Shown piece after piece: positions 31,811-40,760 of a DNA stretch of 50,708 nt (its first letter is position 1; each line of letters begins with the position of its first letter). A program made the translations under genes and the position numbers. Origin of the DNA: Candidatus Woesearchaeota archaeon (GTDB taxonomy: Archaea > Nanobdellota > Nanobdellia > Woesearchaeales > ARS49); contig JACQMY010000039.1 in NCBI GenBank assembly GCA_016203305.1, positions 1 through 50,708 on the forward strand. Direction: 5' to 3'. Below the pieces are notes generated by a model, which was not told where the DNA came from, searched no databases, and saw nothing but the letters and a program-made list of their open reading frames with translations.

Positions 31811-32163
31811 AACCAGTTAGAACCATCATGCAGGGCCAGGCAAAAGAATCATTTGAAAACCTCAACAAGATCGTTGGCGAACAAATCACCAAAGGCATGC
31901 AGAATTCTGACGAGATACAATTATTGAATTCAATCAAGCAGAAAATTGAGCTTGTCAAACAAAATCCATTCTACGGCGACAATATCAAGAAACAACTCAT
32001 TCCGAAAAACCTGAGCGTGCCAAACCTCTGGCGGGTCGAACTCTCGCAGTTCTGGAGAATGCTATACACTATCAGAGGAGATAACATAGAGATCATCTGT
32101 TTCATTCTACACATCATTGATCACCCAACATATGACAAACTATTCGGCTACAAAAAACAATAA
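31807..32163 (+). CDS. RelE/ParE-superfamily toxin-like protein
   Basis: The 118 residues have the RelE pattern: two N-terminal helices (AKESFENLNKIVGEQ; EIQLLNSIKQKIELVKQNP), then strands NLWRVELSQFWRMLYTIRGDNIEIICFILHIIDHPTYDKLFG. The WR-LYTI-IICF-DHPTYDKLFG pattern is typical of archaeal RelE-type toxins. It starts with GTG overlapping the upstream stop (GTGA). Such toxins cleave mRNA on the ribosome. Confidence 0.75.
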   Translation: MKPVRTIMQGQAKESFENLNKIVGEQITKGMQNSDEIQLLNSIKQKIELVKQNPFYGDNIKKQLIPKNLSVPNLWRVELSQFWRMLYTIRGDNIEIICFILHIIDHPTYDKLFGYKKQ

Positions 32164-32256
32164 TTTCTCACATCAATATTTGAACGAACAGTAAACACCA
32201 GCGCAGAAGCCAGGAGTTTCCCGACTGTTTGAAATGAGTTTTTGGAAGACCGAGTA

Positions 32257-34050
32257 TTACAACTTATCCACTGCCAAATTATGCGCCTCGATATATCTCG
32301 TGACAAAGCTCTTCCAGTCAGCAGTTGCTGCAAGCTGTTGCGCGACAACCTTATTTTCAACCCTTTCTTTTGTAGAGAAATGAACAAAACGACTCATCGC
32401 GTCTGTCAAGGCGCCTACAACATCTTCACGAGACTTCCCCAAACGAGGAATTACAAAAACGCCAGGATACTTGCCCTGTTTGCACTCCTGACACAAATAC
32501 CTGCCAAAACCAGCCAGGTCTGTTGTAACACTGCTAACGCCCAACGCAGCTGCCTCAAGAGGAGTATAACCCCATGGCTCGTAATAACTCGGAAAAACAC
32601 CAAGATGCGCGCCCTGCATGCTCTCATAATAACTCGTGTCCAACAAGCCATCAGCACCTGAAAGATAAATCGGATAAAATATCACTTTCACCGGATCGTC
32701 CTTACGATTCAACAAGCCGGCCTTCTTGAACCCGTTCAGAATAGCATCAGACTGCTCGTTATCCAACTCGTGAGTGCTCAACGGAGGCAAGCCTTCGCGT
32801 TTCAAACGGCGCAACTTAGGCTTAAGCTCCTGCATAAAGTCCTCGGAAAGCAAGCCATCTTTTGAAAGATCCTGGCCGGTTACAAGCAAGTAAAGCAAAC
32901 GACTATGAATATCCTCGTGCGCATCATTAACAGACTCCTGAACGTCGCGGAAAAACGCCTTGCTCTCCAACAACTCCTGACGAATGCTTTTCACAGCGCC
33001 AGGAATCCAGAAGAAAGCAACAATGGTCTTTTCACACTTTTCTTTTTTTAACTGCTCATTCAACCGTGAAAGCCCCTCTATGAAAACATCAACACCCTTA
33101 TCATGGAATTCATAACGGCCCGCAAGAAAATAGATGAGCACGTTGTCAATATCGAAGTAATAGTACGGGAAAAAGTACACCATCAAAAACTGCTTTATAC
33201 GATTCTTCAACAACTTATGCTTAACAGAAGCCTCCTCAAAGGTAGGAAATTTTGCTATGTTAAGTCCGTTAAACAACAAAACATCTGGCTTACGGCCGAG
33301 AAAGTGCTCCGCCTCCAAGCCAGTAATCTCGCTCACAGTCGTGAAAACGTGCGCCTGCCTTGCACTCTGCTTTTCAACCATGTGCTTAGCCAAGACAGAC
33401 GAGCCAAGACGCCGTGCTTCCTCATCAGGCTTTATCCTTTTCAACTCATCATAAATATCCCGTTCCTGCATTGCAAGCGAACGGCCCAATGTTGTCGCGT
33501 GAGTTGTAAATACTGTTCCAACCTTTACATTCTGCTTGCGCAAATACAAAAGACCAGCACCAGCAAGCCACTCATGAAACTGTGCAACAATCGCCTTCCC
33601 TTTGTAAACCTTGCTTAACTCCTCAATCAACCTGCCAACTGCATATGACCAAATGACTGGCTCGTCAAAATCAAAAAACTCAGTAAACAAGCTGTCAACC
33701 TGATACCACTCCCATAACTTGCGTTTGACATCATTCTTTTGCGCTGAAAACTTAGAAAAATCAATCAACATCACGCGCGGATTACCCTGCGTCAGCCACG
33801 TGCCACAGTGCACTTCTATGCCATCCTTGCGCAAAGCATCAAAAACTCCCTTGCATTCATCAGGAGGAACGTGTTCGTCAAAGATGCCAAAAACCTTCTT
33901 TGGAAAATAAGGGCCAACAAGCAGGTAATTCTCACCATAAAACTGCTGCATAGGCAAAATCTTGCTCTGCACAACGGTAAAAATGCCGCCAACCTTGTTG
34001 CAAACTTCCCAAGAAACCTCAATACAAAGATCTGCTTTTGGCTCGGCCAT
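32257..34050 (-). CDS. Glycogen synthase, GT3 family
   Basis: The 597 residues match eukaryotic-type glycogen synthase: EVSWEVCNKVGGIFTVVQSK (sugar-nucleotide start), HEWLAGAGLLYLRK, TTHATTLGRSLA, FFWIPG and the C-terminal catalytic loop GVFPSYYEPWGYTPLEAAALGVSSVTTDLAGFG. It extends glucan chains from UDP- or ADP-glucose in the cytoplasm. No branching enzyme or phosphorylase is nearby. The minus-strand TATA box TGTTTAAAAAG lies just upstream. Confidence 0.92.
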   Translation of the reverse strand: MAEPKADLCIEVSWEVCNKVGGIFTVVQSKILPMQQFYGENYLLVGPYFPKKVFGIFDEHVPPDECKGVFDALRKDGIEVHCGTWLTQGNPRVMLIDFSKFSAQKNDVKRKLWEWYQVDSLFTEFFDFDEPVIWSYAVGRLIEELSKVYKGKAIVAQFHEWLAGAGLLYLRKQNVKVGTVFTTHATTLGRSLAMQERDIYDELKRIKPDEEARRLGSSVLAKHMVEKQSARQAHVFTTVSEITGLEAEHFLGRKPDVLLFNGLNIAKFPTFEEASVKHKLLKNRIKQFLMVYFFPYYYFDIDNVLIYFLAGRYEFHDKGVDVFIEGLSRLNEQLKKEKCEKTIVAFFWIPGAVKSIRQELLESKAFFRDVQESVNDAHEDIHSRLLYLLVTGQDLSKDGLLSEDFMQELKPKLRRLKREGLPPLSTHELDNEQSDAILNGFKKAGLLNRKDDPVKVIFYPIYLSGADGLLDTSYYESMQGAHLGVFPSYYEPWGYTPLEAAALGVSSVTTDLAGFGRYLCQECKQGKYPGVFVIPRLGKSREDVVGALTDAMSRFVHFSTKERVENKVVAQQLAATADWKSFVTRYIEAHNLAVDKL

Positions 34051-34147
34051 ACAAGGACAGAAGGGAACTGTTTAAAAAGGATTATTAACCACTATTGTGT
34101 GATAAAATTCCGCAAGGTTAATAAATGCCCCAAAAAAAGGAAGAAAT

Positions 34148-34285
34148 ATGAAAAACCAAAACTCGCAATCACGGGCGGTAAAGCGTAATGAGGCTAAAAA
34201 GGACCTGGTTTGCCAAAAAAAACTCAAAAACTCCTTCAATTTTAACCTTTCAAAAGCAAGCATAAAAGAAACACGCACACTATAA
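34148..34285 (+). CDS. Possible 45-residue basic protein
   Basis: ATG 34148 to TAA 34283 encodes MKNQNSQSRAVKRNEAKKDL, one cysteine and a basic, Asn-rich remainder. GGAAG lies 4 nt before the ATG, and GGTTAATAAATG upstream could be a TATA box. It is just ahead of the 467-residue gene. It may be a real small protein or only part of that gene's leader. Confidence 0.3.
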   Translation: MKNQNSQSRAVKRNEAKKDLVCQKKLKNSFNFNLSKASIKETRTL

Positions 34286-34289
34286 ACCC

Positions 34290-35693
34290 ATGGCAGAAAA
34301 CCAACATCACGACACCAGAAAATTCACATTTTCAGGACAAAAAGCATTCTTTTCAGCGCCACCTAGGAGAGGAGACCCAAACGATGCAAAACGCATGAAA
34401 ACAGAACTATGGGGCAGACTAGGACAGATAATACCTGAAGGCGACGAAGGCGGCCAAGTATTCAAACCAGTAGAACACCCTGCTTTCCTAATGGCAAAAC
34501 TAAACTGGGCAGATGGAGAACAAACAGACTTTGAAGAAATCGAAATGGAAGGAGACGGCTGGCTACTGCAAGTAGAGGAACCAAAAGAAGAGAAACCTGA
34601 AAGACCAACCAGCCGCATAAAGCCAAAATGGATCTTTCAACTCCAAGATATTGTAACAGACCCCAACTGGCAAAAACTTGATCGCGATGGCACATTTTTC
34701 AACGCACCAAAAATACCAAGCCACAAGATAGATTCTGCTCGCTATCTAAAACGACTAACAAAAGAAAAAATCCAGTTCGTAAGCGACATGGCAAACATAG
34801 CGCCGGGAACTCATGGATATGAGAAAATAGATGATTGCTATGCAGACAGTCTTGGCAGACTACGTGACAAGGCATTCAACGATGGAAAAGCCCAATACAG
34901 GCTGAGTTTTCTTAAACTAGAAAATGACGCAATACCCCTAATACTTGCTCTTGCAGAACTTCACACTTTTGGAATGGCAGATGATTCAGCAAACCTAGAA
35001 AAAAAAGTACAACAAGCCATCCGAGACTCAAACATCACATACCTGATCGGGGAAGAAACACAACGCCACTTACAATCCAGCAACGCACAATACCTGCGAC
35101 TGCGCTCAACCGACTATGACGTTCCTGACTTGCTAACAAGCATAGGCATTGACGAACGCGAAAGCCTAAGGTTAACTCTTGAAAACATTTGCAAACAAAC
35201 AATGGCGTTCAGAGCAGCCCCCGGCTCTGCAGAATACCCAGAAGAACTCGGCAAACTCCTTCCACGAATACTTGAACTATACGGACTAACACACCCCGCA
35301 CGCGAAGGAATGAACTGGCTCATACCTGAACGAGAAACCACGAAAAACGTCTCCACACTAAACAAAATCGCACGCGTCTTTATCGGCTACTTTGGACACG
35401 AAAGAATGCCAGATGGAAGAAAACTCATCGATGCATACGCTGAAAGATGGGGACAAATTGACGGCGCACTTGCACACGTAGACAGAACTATTTTTCACAG
35501 CGCTCCTTGGCAAAATATTTACAACGCAGGAATCAAACTCACAATCCCCGTCGCAGATATAGACCAAATAGTCAAAAGCATAGAAGAAGTCGGCTATAAA
35601 CCTACTCTAAAACCGCTCACAACAAAACACGGCATCTACGCAAGAGTACAATACACAAAAGGCCAAGAAATTGGGCTCTGGCAGCCAACTTAG
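34290..35693 (+). CDS. Conserved-looking protein of unknown function (467 residues)
   Basis: No family is recognised. The N-terminal 115 residues are acidic and proline-rich with short strands (FTFSGQKAFFS, FEEIEMEGDGWLLQVEEPKEEK). The middle is helical (IPLILALAELHTFGM, ANLEKKVQQAIRD). The C-terminal 120 residues have alternating strands (RVFIGYFG, KLTIPVADIDQIVKSIEEVGYKP). No signal peptide or membrane helix is visible, so it should be cytoplasmic. Composition resembles neighbouring genes, so there is no sign of recent transfer. It might be lineage-specific. Confidence 0.65.
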   Translation: MAENQHHDTRKFTFSGQKAFFSAPPRRGDPNDAKRMKTELWGRLGQIIPEGDEGGQVFKPVEHPAFLMAKLNWADGEQTDFEEIEMEGDGWLLQVEEPKEEKPERPTSRIKPKWIFQLQDIVTDPNWQKLDRDGTFFNAPKIPSHKIDSARYLKRLTKEKIQFVSDMANIAPGTHGYEKIDDCYADSLGRLRDKAFNDGKAQYRLSFLKLENDAIPLILALAELHTFGMADDSANLEKKVQQAIRDSNITYLIGEETQRHLQSSNAQYLRLRSTDYDVPDLLTSIGIDERESLRLTLENICKQTMAFRAAPGSAEYPEELGKLLPRILELYGLTHPAREGMNWLIPERETTKNVSTLNKIARVFIGYFGHERMPDGRKLIDAYAERWGQIDGALAHVDRTIFHSAPWQNIYNAGIKLTIPVADIDQIVKSIEEVGYKPTLKPLTTKHGIYARVQYTKGQEIGLWQPT

Positions 35694-35785
35694 AGCTGTG
35701 ACAACATAATCACGCCAATGCCAACAACAAGAGAAATCACTACAAACACCGTGTACAGCTCAAATGCTTCTCCATGATGATTCAT
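35690..35785 (-). CDS. 31-residue single-pass membrane microprotein (not in the ORF track)
   Basis: ATG 35785 to TAA 35690 on the minus strand encodes MNHHGEAFELYTVFVVISLV and a continuing hydrophobic stretch to LSQL. GAGGTTGTT immediately upstream is a reasonable ribosome-binding site. It begins downstream of a terminator and overlaps the end of the convergent 467-residue gene by 4 nt. Its small size limits certainty. One membrane helix is all that can be inferred. Confidence 0.45.
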   Translation of the reverse strand: MNHHGEAFELYTVFVVISLVVGIGVIMLSQL

Positions 35786-35811
35786 AACAACCTCAGAAAA
35801 AACTAAGTTAA

Positions 35812-35843
35812 AAAAAATAAAAAAACGGGATTAAACAGTCCCG
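35812..35843 (-). terminator. Intrinsic-type terminator after the pilin-like gene
   Basis: On the minus strand CGGGA-CTGTTTAA-TCCCG forms a stem whose bases include the last codons of the gene, followed by a long T-rich run. This fits a transcription end for the two pilin-like genes. Confidence 0.6.
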
Positions 35844-36439
35844 CCCAATGTTGGAGCTTGGCAGCAGTGGCTCACACCAATGCTCTGCACATACTCCAAA
35901 ACTTCACGCGTTCTTCCAAACGCATCCGGCGACACACGGTCAGCTTCAGATGCCATGTCAGATACACGCATGCATGACCTGCCCATTGCGCCGTAGCTTT
36001 CAGCTTCCTGAACACTTGCTGGTTCAGTCATGCTTGGTCTGTTAGACCGCTCGGACATGAACTGGCACGCTGCCTTGGACGGAATCTCTGTCAAAGCGCG
36101 CTCGTATGTCTTTCGGTAGTCATACTGCTCTCCACGTGGATCGGCTGTTCCGCCGTAGCTTTCGCCACCCACTAGAGTGCCTGCACTACCAGGCCACTGG
36201 GCCGAGAACGGCTCGTCCAACCCTGACGGGTATTCACGAGCCCTACCGGAGAATGCCCTTGAGTACGGGTCCTGAACACCGCGGATCGCACCACCATATT
36301 CCTTTACGGATGGCAATGCAAACTCACCGACTGCCGCTTTCCGTGCACCTGTAAACAGGAGCACTAGGCCAACAATCGCGATGATAGCCACGATGCCAAG
36401 AATTACCAAGGCAACTCCTTTACCGCTTTCTTCTGCCAC
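35831..36439 (-). CDS. Pilin-like N-terminally anchored surface protein
   Basis: The 202 residues begin MAEESGKGVALVILGIVAIIAIVGLVLLFTG: a short polar leader ending in KG, then a 20-residue helix, reminiscent of class III (pilin/archaellin) signal peptides. The residue at +5 is not Glu, so processing is uncertain. The outer part includes YGGAIRGVQDPYSRAF and six cysteines (CQFMSE, CMRV, HCCQ). The start and YGGAI motif are shared with the next gene upstream. It may form pili or a surface coat. Function unknown. Confidence 0.65.
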   Translation of the reverse strand: MAEESGKGVALVILGIVAIIAIVGLVLLFTGARKAAVGEFALPSVKEYGGAIRGVQDPYSRAFSGRAREYPSGLDEPFSAQWPGSAGTLVGGESYGGTADPRGEQYDYRKTYERALTEIPSKAACQFMSERSNRPSMTEPASVQEAESYGAMGRSCMRVSDMASEADRVSPDAFGRTREVLEYVQSIGVSHCCQAPTLGGTV

Positions 36440-36527
36440 AACAAATCACCTCGTTTCGTTGTACTGTAGCGTTTGTACGCATTATTCCTCTGCTAACTTA
36501 TATAGTTTTCGTTCGACCAGTCGTACT

Positions 36528-37007
36528 TTACTGCTGGCCTGCGATACCGCCAACCAAAGGTTCATTGGGGTACACGCAAACTCCTGCCTTGTCGCCACCA
36601 GTGTCCACAATCGTGTAGCCACGGTACGCAAAGTAGCTTGCATCAACACCATTGTCCGAGCTGTGTGGCACAAGGAAACCGCCACGGCCGCACTTCGTCA
36701 ATGCTGAAGGAACATCACCAATCGGATTACGCTTCGGGTCACCCTGATAGTTCCAACTTGTGTGCAAATCATCACTGCTAGTCCAACCAGGATTCCAACC
36801 AGGACCAGGAACTTCTCCTGGAATGTTACGCGGAACACCACGACCAACCCAGTTCGGATATTCAACTTGCTTGATCGCTCCGCCATAAACACCAAGACCT
36901 GCAGAAGATTGCCCTTGAACCAACATCAAAACCAAACCAACAACTGCAACCACGGCCACAATGCCAAGAAGAACCAATGCGATACCTTTTTGCTGTGCTT
37001 CGTCCAT
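36528..37007 (-). CDS. Pilin-like N-terminally anchored surface protein, paralogue
   Basis: The 159 residues begin MDEAQQKGIALVLLGIVAVVAVVGLVLM, almost the same leader and helix as the downstream gene, then VYGGAIKQVEYPN (again YGGAI). The outer domain is Gly/Pro/Trp-rich (GPGWNPGWTSSDD) with two cysteines. Its TATA box on the minus strand (CATTTAAATAC) is at 37091-37101, over 80 nt upstream of the ATG, with TTGAGGTGAA before the start. The pair looks like a duplicated surface-protein family. Confidence 0.65.
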   Translation of the reverse strand: MDEAQQKGIALVLLGIVAVVAVVGLVLMLVQGQSSAGLGVYGGAIKQVEYPNWVGRGVPRNIPGEVPGPGWNPGWTSSDDLHTSWNYQGDPKRNPIGDVPSALTKCGRGGFLVPHSSDNGVDASYFAYRGYTIVDTGGDKAGVCVYPNEPLVGGIAGQQ

Positions 37008-37110
37008 TCAGTTCACCTCAATAATCGAATAGGCGCTTACAACTATTACGCCTCTTTTTTACACCAATATAGGATTATGTATACCAGAAGTATTTAAATG
37101 TTTCGTATTC

Positions 37111-37244
37111 AAACTTTTTAAAAAGTTTTGAAGAGCAACTACTCTTCAAAGCCCCGCCGAAATCTTCGTTTCGGCGCGGTTTGATCAAAGCGCTCCTCGT
37201 TCGGGCTCGAAGAAGCAAGTCATAGATGTTTTCGGAGAAAACAT
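37111..37244. repeat. Palindrome cluster in a 300-nt intergenic region
   Basis: Between the pilin-like gene and lspA lie AAACTTTTTAAAAAGTTT (37111-37128, perfect palindrome), GCCGAAA/TTTCGGC (37156-37175) and ATGTTTTC-GGA-GAAAACAT (37226-37244). The stretch 37160-37300 has no ORF and is richer in G+C, with CTCG/GAGC words. It may be transcribed as the lspA 3' UTR. Confidence 0.5.
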
Positions 37245-37307
37245 GTTTGCTACTCTTCTCTCGCTCTCACGATCTCGCGCAAGCCAAGTGCAGCAAAACC
37301 AGATGTT

Positions 37308-37730
37308 CTACTTCTTCAGACCACGCAAAATTAGAACTAAGACAGCCACAGTAATAGCCGCATCTGCAACATTAAAAACAGGCCAGAAATGCACGTCGAC
37401 AAAATCGATAACAGCACCATAATACAAACGATCAATCAGATTGCCAAAAGCGCCACCGAGCACTAAACCTAATGGGATCTGCTCCTTTGGAAACTCCTTA
37501 TGCTTTGCTATAATATAGACAACTACTGCAAGAGAGAACAGCAATAAAAACAACGATGCACTCTTGCCCAAGCCGAAAAGAGTGCCGGTGTTCAACATAT
37601 GAGTAAATGATACCAATCCAAAGTTTACATCTGCACCAAGAGGCAACAAAGAAACAACCAACAACTTAGAAACACGATCAAGAACAAAAACAACAATTGC
37701 AACGCCCCAGAACTTCACAAGCCTTTCCAT
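37308..37730 (-). CDS. lspA: Lipoprotein signal peptidase LspA (signal peptidase II)
   Basis: The 140 residues have four membrane helices and the LspA motifs: [11 protein letters not shown] (Asp in helix 1 motif), [10 protein letters not shown] (the N..xA-F motif region), [22 protein letters not shown] with the first catalytic Asp, and [10 protein letters not shown] with the second. LspA cleaves prolipoproteins before the lipidated cysteine. It is a bacterial-type enzyme, rare in archaea, so horizontal origin is plausible. A DUF192 protein with a lipobox lies 9 kb away. Its start overlaps the upstream coiled-coil gene. Confidence 0.9.
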   Translation of the reverse strand: MERLVKFWGVAIVVFVLDRVSKLLVVSLLPLGADVNFGLVSFTHMLNTGTLFGLGKSASLFLLLFSLAVVVYIIAKHKEFPKEQIPLGLVLGGAFGNLIDRLYYGAVIDFVDVHFWPVFNVADAAITVAVLVLILRGLKK

Positions 37731-38074
37731 CGCTGCTGATACGGACGCTCCTCAGGTTTTCTTTCCAACAAATCCAAACGATGAAGCACAGTCTCCAATT
37801 GCGCCTTTATCGTGTCCAACTTAGCACTAATCAACTGCAACTGCTGGTCAGAAGAAACCTCAGCCTTAGCAAACGCAGCAGGCTGAGCGAATGACGGTTG
37901 TGGAAATGAAGACGATGGCTCTGCAGGCGGCGCAGTAATTCCCTCAGCACCAGACATGCCCAAATTATCCATCGACGGAGAAGACGCAGGTTCTTCAGGA
38001 CGAGGAAACTCAGGAGCAGGATACTCGGTCACCTCTTCTTTCTTCCAAAACTTCAACTTATCCAGAACGCCCAT
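37715..38074 (-). CDS. Small protein with proline-rich middle and C-terminal coiled coil
   Basis: The 119 residues start [14 protein letters not shown], an amphipathic basic segment, then about 50 proline/serine-rich residues ([14 protein letters not shown]), then [29 protein letters not shown], a strong coiled coil. It could tether to a membrane by its N-terminus and oligomerise. Its last 16 nt overlap lspA, so the two are co-translated. Function unknown. Confidence 0.7.
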   Translation of the reverse strand: MGVLDKLKFWKKEEVTEYPAPEFPRPEEPASSPSMDNLGMSGAEGITAPPAEPSSSFPQPSFAQPAAFAKAEVSSDQQLQLISAKLDTIKAQLETVLHRLDLLERKPEERPYQQRWKGL

Positions 38075-38148
38075 ACATCAATTGAAAGACTTTTCCGTTA
38101 TAAACCTTTTGTCGTATATTTTTTAAACAACACTTCAATTTCACGCAC

Positions 38149-39015
38149 ATGCACCATCTAAGTAAATACACCTGGATTTTTGTCATCACAGCAATACTGC
38201 TCGGATTTGTTTGGCCAACACCGGGCATCCTGATCAAACCAGCTGTCAGCATACTTCTAATCGGCCTAATGACCCTTTCATTCATCAAAATAAAAACCGC
38301 GGACATTATAAGGGCATTCACACACGCACGGATTTACATCATAGTTCTCATCACGCTTTTGATCACACCGCTCCTTGCCTTTCTTGCAAAACCCTTTCTC
38401 GCGCCTGAAATCTTTGCCGGCCTCATCATCGCCACAGCAGTGCCTGCAGGAGTTTCTGTTGTGTTCATCTGCACACTCTGCCATGGAAAACCAGTGGATG
38501 CACTTAACATTACAGCCCTAAGCCACATAATCAGTACAATCACGCTGCCTCTCTTAATCTGGCTCGCAGGACAGGAAGCACACATACAACCGAGCACGCT
38601 TCTCTTTGTACTGATAAAATTCATTTTCTTGCCACTGATACTTGCACAAGTGGTAAGCCCCGTTATAGAACAACGCAAAGCGCTAAACTTCACACTCTCA
38701 ACTCTGCTACTCATCGCAATCATATGGGCAATAATCGCACCCACTCGAGCATTCATCATGGCATATCCTGCCCAAACAGTCACCGTCCTACTGATCAGCG
38801 GGACATGCATGCTTCTTCCATTCGCTCTTGGCTGGATAATTGGGAGGAGCCCTAGTGAAAAAATCACCTACTCAATTGCGGCAAGCTACAAGAACTACGC
38901 ACTTGCAACTGTAATCGCATACAGCTTGCTGGGCGAGATAGGAACACTCGCGCCAATCGCATACACCATTCTCAACAACATACTTTTCGCAATCGTTCAA
39001 GAACGTTTTGGCTGA
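38149..39015 (+). CDS. BASS-type (bile acid:sodium symporter family) transporter
   Basis: The 288 residues contain nine to ten membrane helices. Helix-breaking motifs GLIIATAVPAGVSVVFICTLCHGKPVDALNITALSHIISTITLPL and SIAASYKNYALATVIAYSLLG match the SBF/ArsB-like fold with its crossing helices. Substrate could be an organic anion; it cannot be set from sequence. TATA-like TATTTTTTAAAC lies 25-35 nt before the ATG. Its 3' end overlaps the convergent glycosylase gene. Confidence 0.82.
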   Translation: MHHLSKYTWIFVITAILLGFVWPTPGILIKPAVSILLIGLMTLSFIKIKTADIIRAFTHARIYIIVLITLLITPLLAFLAKPFLAPEIFAGLIIATAVPAGVSVVFICTLCHGKPVDALNITALSHIISTITLPLLIWLAGQEAHIQPSTLLFVLIKFIFLPLILAQVVSPVIEQRKALNFTLSTLLLIAIIWAIIAPTRAFIMAYPAQTVTVLLISGTCMLLPFALGWIIGRSPSEKITYSIAASYKNYALATVIAYSLLGEIGTLAPIAYTILNNILFAIVQERFG

Positions 39016-39674
39016 ACGCGCAGAGATTTGCCCTCAGCAACGAACAATGCATGAAACTCGTTAAACAAAGCAGACCGTTCTTCGTTATTCGTAATTCGTT
39101 GTTCGAATTCGCCATAAAACAAACCCTGCAGTTCATGATAATCAACATCAGCAGAACAAATATCCAGATTACTACAAATTCGTTTGGTGTAAGCATCAAC
39201 AACAAAAACAGGACGTCTCCCAGCATAGAGCAACATGCTATCAGCAGTCTCAGGACCAACACCCCACAAAGAAAGAAGCTCTTCTCGAATTTCGTTTGTA
39301 ACACGCAGCCTGTCGAATAACTTGCTCATTGAACCATGCTTTTTCAGGACATACTGCGCGAACAACTTGAGCTTTTTCGCTTTTTGACGGAAATAACCAC
39401 TGCTCCTTATCAAAGAAGCAAGCCTTCGCTGATTAACACCAGAGAGCTTTTCTAAATCAACCAAACCAGCACCAAATAATGCATCAAGCGCCTTTTCAAC
39501 ATTCTTCCAGCTCGTATTCTGAGTCAAGACAGCACCGATGCAAATCTCCAACAGCTCTTCTTCAGACAACATCCGAGAACCATTCGAAGAATGGTAACCA
39601 AACTGCCTTGTAGGCCACCAACCCTGCGGGCCATGCCTGCGCAACAAAACACCATACAATTGAATGAGTTTCAT
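38997..39674 (-). CDS. HhH-GPD DNA glycosylase (alkyl-base, MagIII-like)
   Basis: The start is set at ATG 39674 (MKLIQLYGVLLRRHGPQGWWP), overlapping the upstream stop. The protein of about 225 residues has GAVLTQNTSWKNVEKAL, the helix-hairpin-helix LWGVGPETADSMLLYA and the catalytic Asp in PVFVVDAYTKRI. No C-terminal iron-sulphur cysteines are present. The GPETADS..VDAYTKRI pattern is closer to 3-methyladenine glycosylase III than to Nth. It excises damaged bases, leaving an abasic site. Confidence 0.85.
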   Translation of the reverse strand: MKLIQLYGVLLRRHGPQGWWPTRQFGYHSSNGSRMLSEEELLEICIGAVLTQNTSWKNVEKALDALFGAGLVDLEKLSGVNQRRLASLIRSSGYFRQKAKKLKLFAQYVLKKHGSMSKLFDRLRVTNEIREELLSLWGVGPETADSMLLYAGRRPVFVVDAYTKRICSNLDICSADVDYHELQGLFYGEFEQRITNNEERSALFNEFHALFVAEGKSLRVQPKRS

Positions 39675-40756
39675 CTTAACGATTTCAGCACTTTGTCTAA
39701 CGCTTTGGAAGTAACAGTCCAATCAAACTCCTTCCGAACCTTCTGCTGCAACAATTTCGCCATTCTTTTTGCCTTAACAGGATTTTTCAACACCCAGTTA
39801 ATCCGTTCACGCAAAGCAAGAACGTCCTTTGGTTTGATCAAAAAACCAGTCTTATCATCAATGATCTCGCGCGTGCCGCCAACATCTGTTGCTATCACTG
39901 GAACACCAACAGCACCCGCCTCCAAAACAGAAGTCGGCAAACCCTCAGCATAAGAAGGATTCACAAAAACATCCGAATAAGAAAGAACCTTCCTAATGCC
40001 AGCAGAATCCTGCTCGCCCAAGAAAACAACATTCCTGCCAGCAGCCGATCTAAGCTCACGCGCATAATTACCACTGCCAATAATGAGAACTTTCACGTTC
40101 TCCATTTCAGCAGTTGCTTCCACTAAATCCTGAACACCCTTCGCCTCAATCAAACGGCCAACAAATGAAATAACTTTTTGCCTGTACGGCTTGGTTGTTT
40201 TTACCGGCTTGAAGAATGAGGAATCAATCGCATTATGCAAAACAATAGTCTTGCGCTTACACAAATGTCTTGCAAACTTAGCAGAAGCATCACTAACACC
40301 CGCGACCGCACGTGCACGATGCACAACAAAATAGCCAATCGTATGATCATACAACCAGTTCACAGCGTAGACGAATGGCTTGCTGCCTGTGTGCATAGTC
40401 CCATGCTCGATATGCAAATGCGGAATCTTGTTTTTCCTGGCAAACCGAGCACCAACAAAAGACAACGTGAAGAAACGCGTATGCGTTATGACCGCATCAT
40501 AAGTTCCCAAAGTTTGCAAGAATTTGAAAACGCCAGGCAGGACAACAGGATAAGTTCCACCCAACGCATTCCAAGTTGGAACGCGAAAAACATGCATGCC
40601 ACGATAGGATTCCTTTTCTTTCATGCCACGAAGCAAAGCAGTAACAACATCAACCTTCCAACCATGCTTCACCAAACGAACACCAGTTTCTTCAGCATAC
40701 TTTTCCACGCCGCCACGATGCGGCCAAAAATACGGAGCGAAAATCAAGATTTTCAT
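39671..40756 (-). CDS. Family 4 glycosyltransferase
   Basis: The protein of about 361 residues starts at ATG 40756, MKILIFAPYFWPHRGGVEKY (the ORF track runs five codons further). GT-B features: LHIEHGTMHTGSK, GVSDASAKFA, VISFVGRLIEAKGVQDLVEA, VLIIGSGNYARELR and the donor-binding YSDVFVNPSYAEGLPTSVLEAGAVGVPVIATDVGG. It transfers sugar from a nucleotide donor, probably to surface glycans. It belongs to a GT2-DUF2304-GT4 group on the minus strand. Confidence 0.9.
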   Translation of the reverse strand: MKILIFAPYFWPHRGGVEKYAEETGVRLVKHGWKVDVVTALLRGMKEKESYRGMHVFRVPTWNALGGTYPVVLPGVFKFLQTLGTYDAVITHTRFFTLSFVGARFARKNKIPHLHIEHGTMHTGSKPFVYAVNWLYDHTIGYFVVHRARAVAGVSDASAKFARHLCKRKTIVLHNAIDSSFFKPVKTTKPYRQKVISFVGRLIEAKGVQDLVEATAEMENVKVLIIGSGNYARELRSAAGRNVVFLGEQDSAGIRKVLSYSDVFVNPSYAEGLPTSVLEAGAVGVPVIATDVGGTREIIDDKTGFLIKPKDVLALRERINWVLKNPVKAKRMAKLLQQKVRKEFDWTVTSKALDKVLKSLR

Positions 40757-40760
40757 TTTG

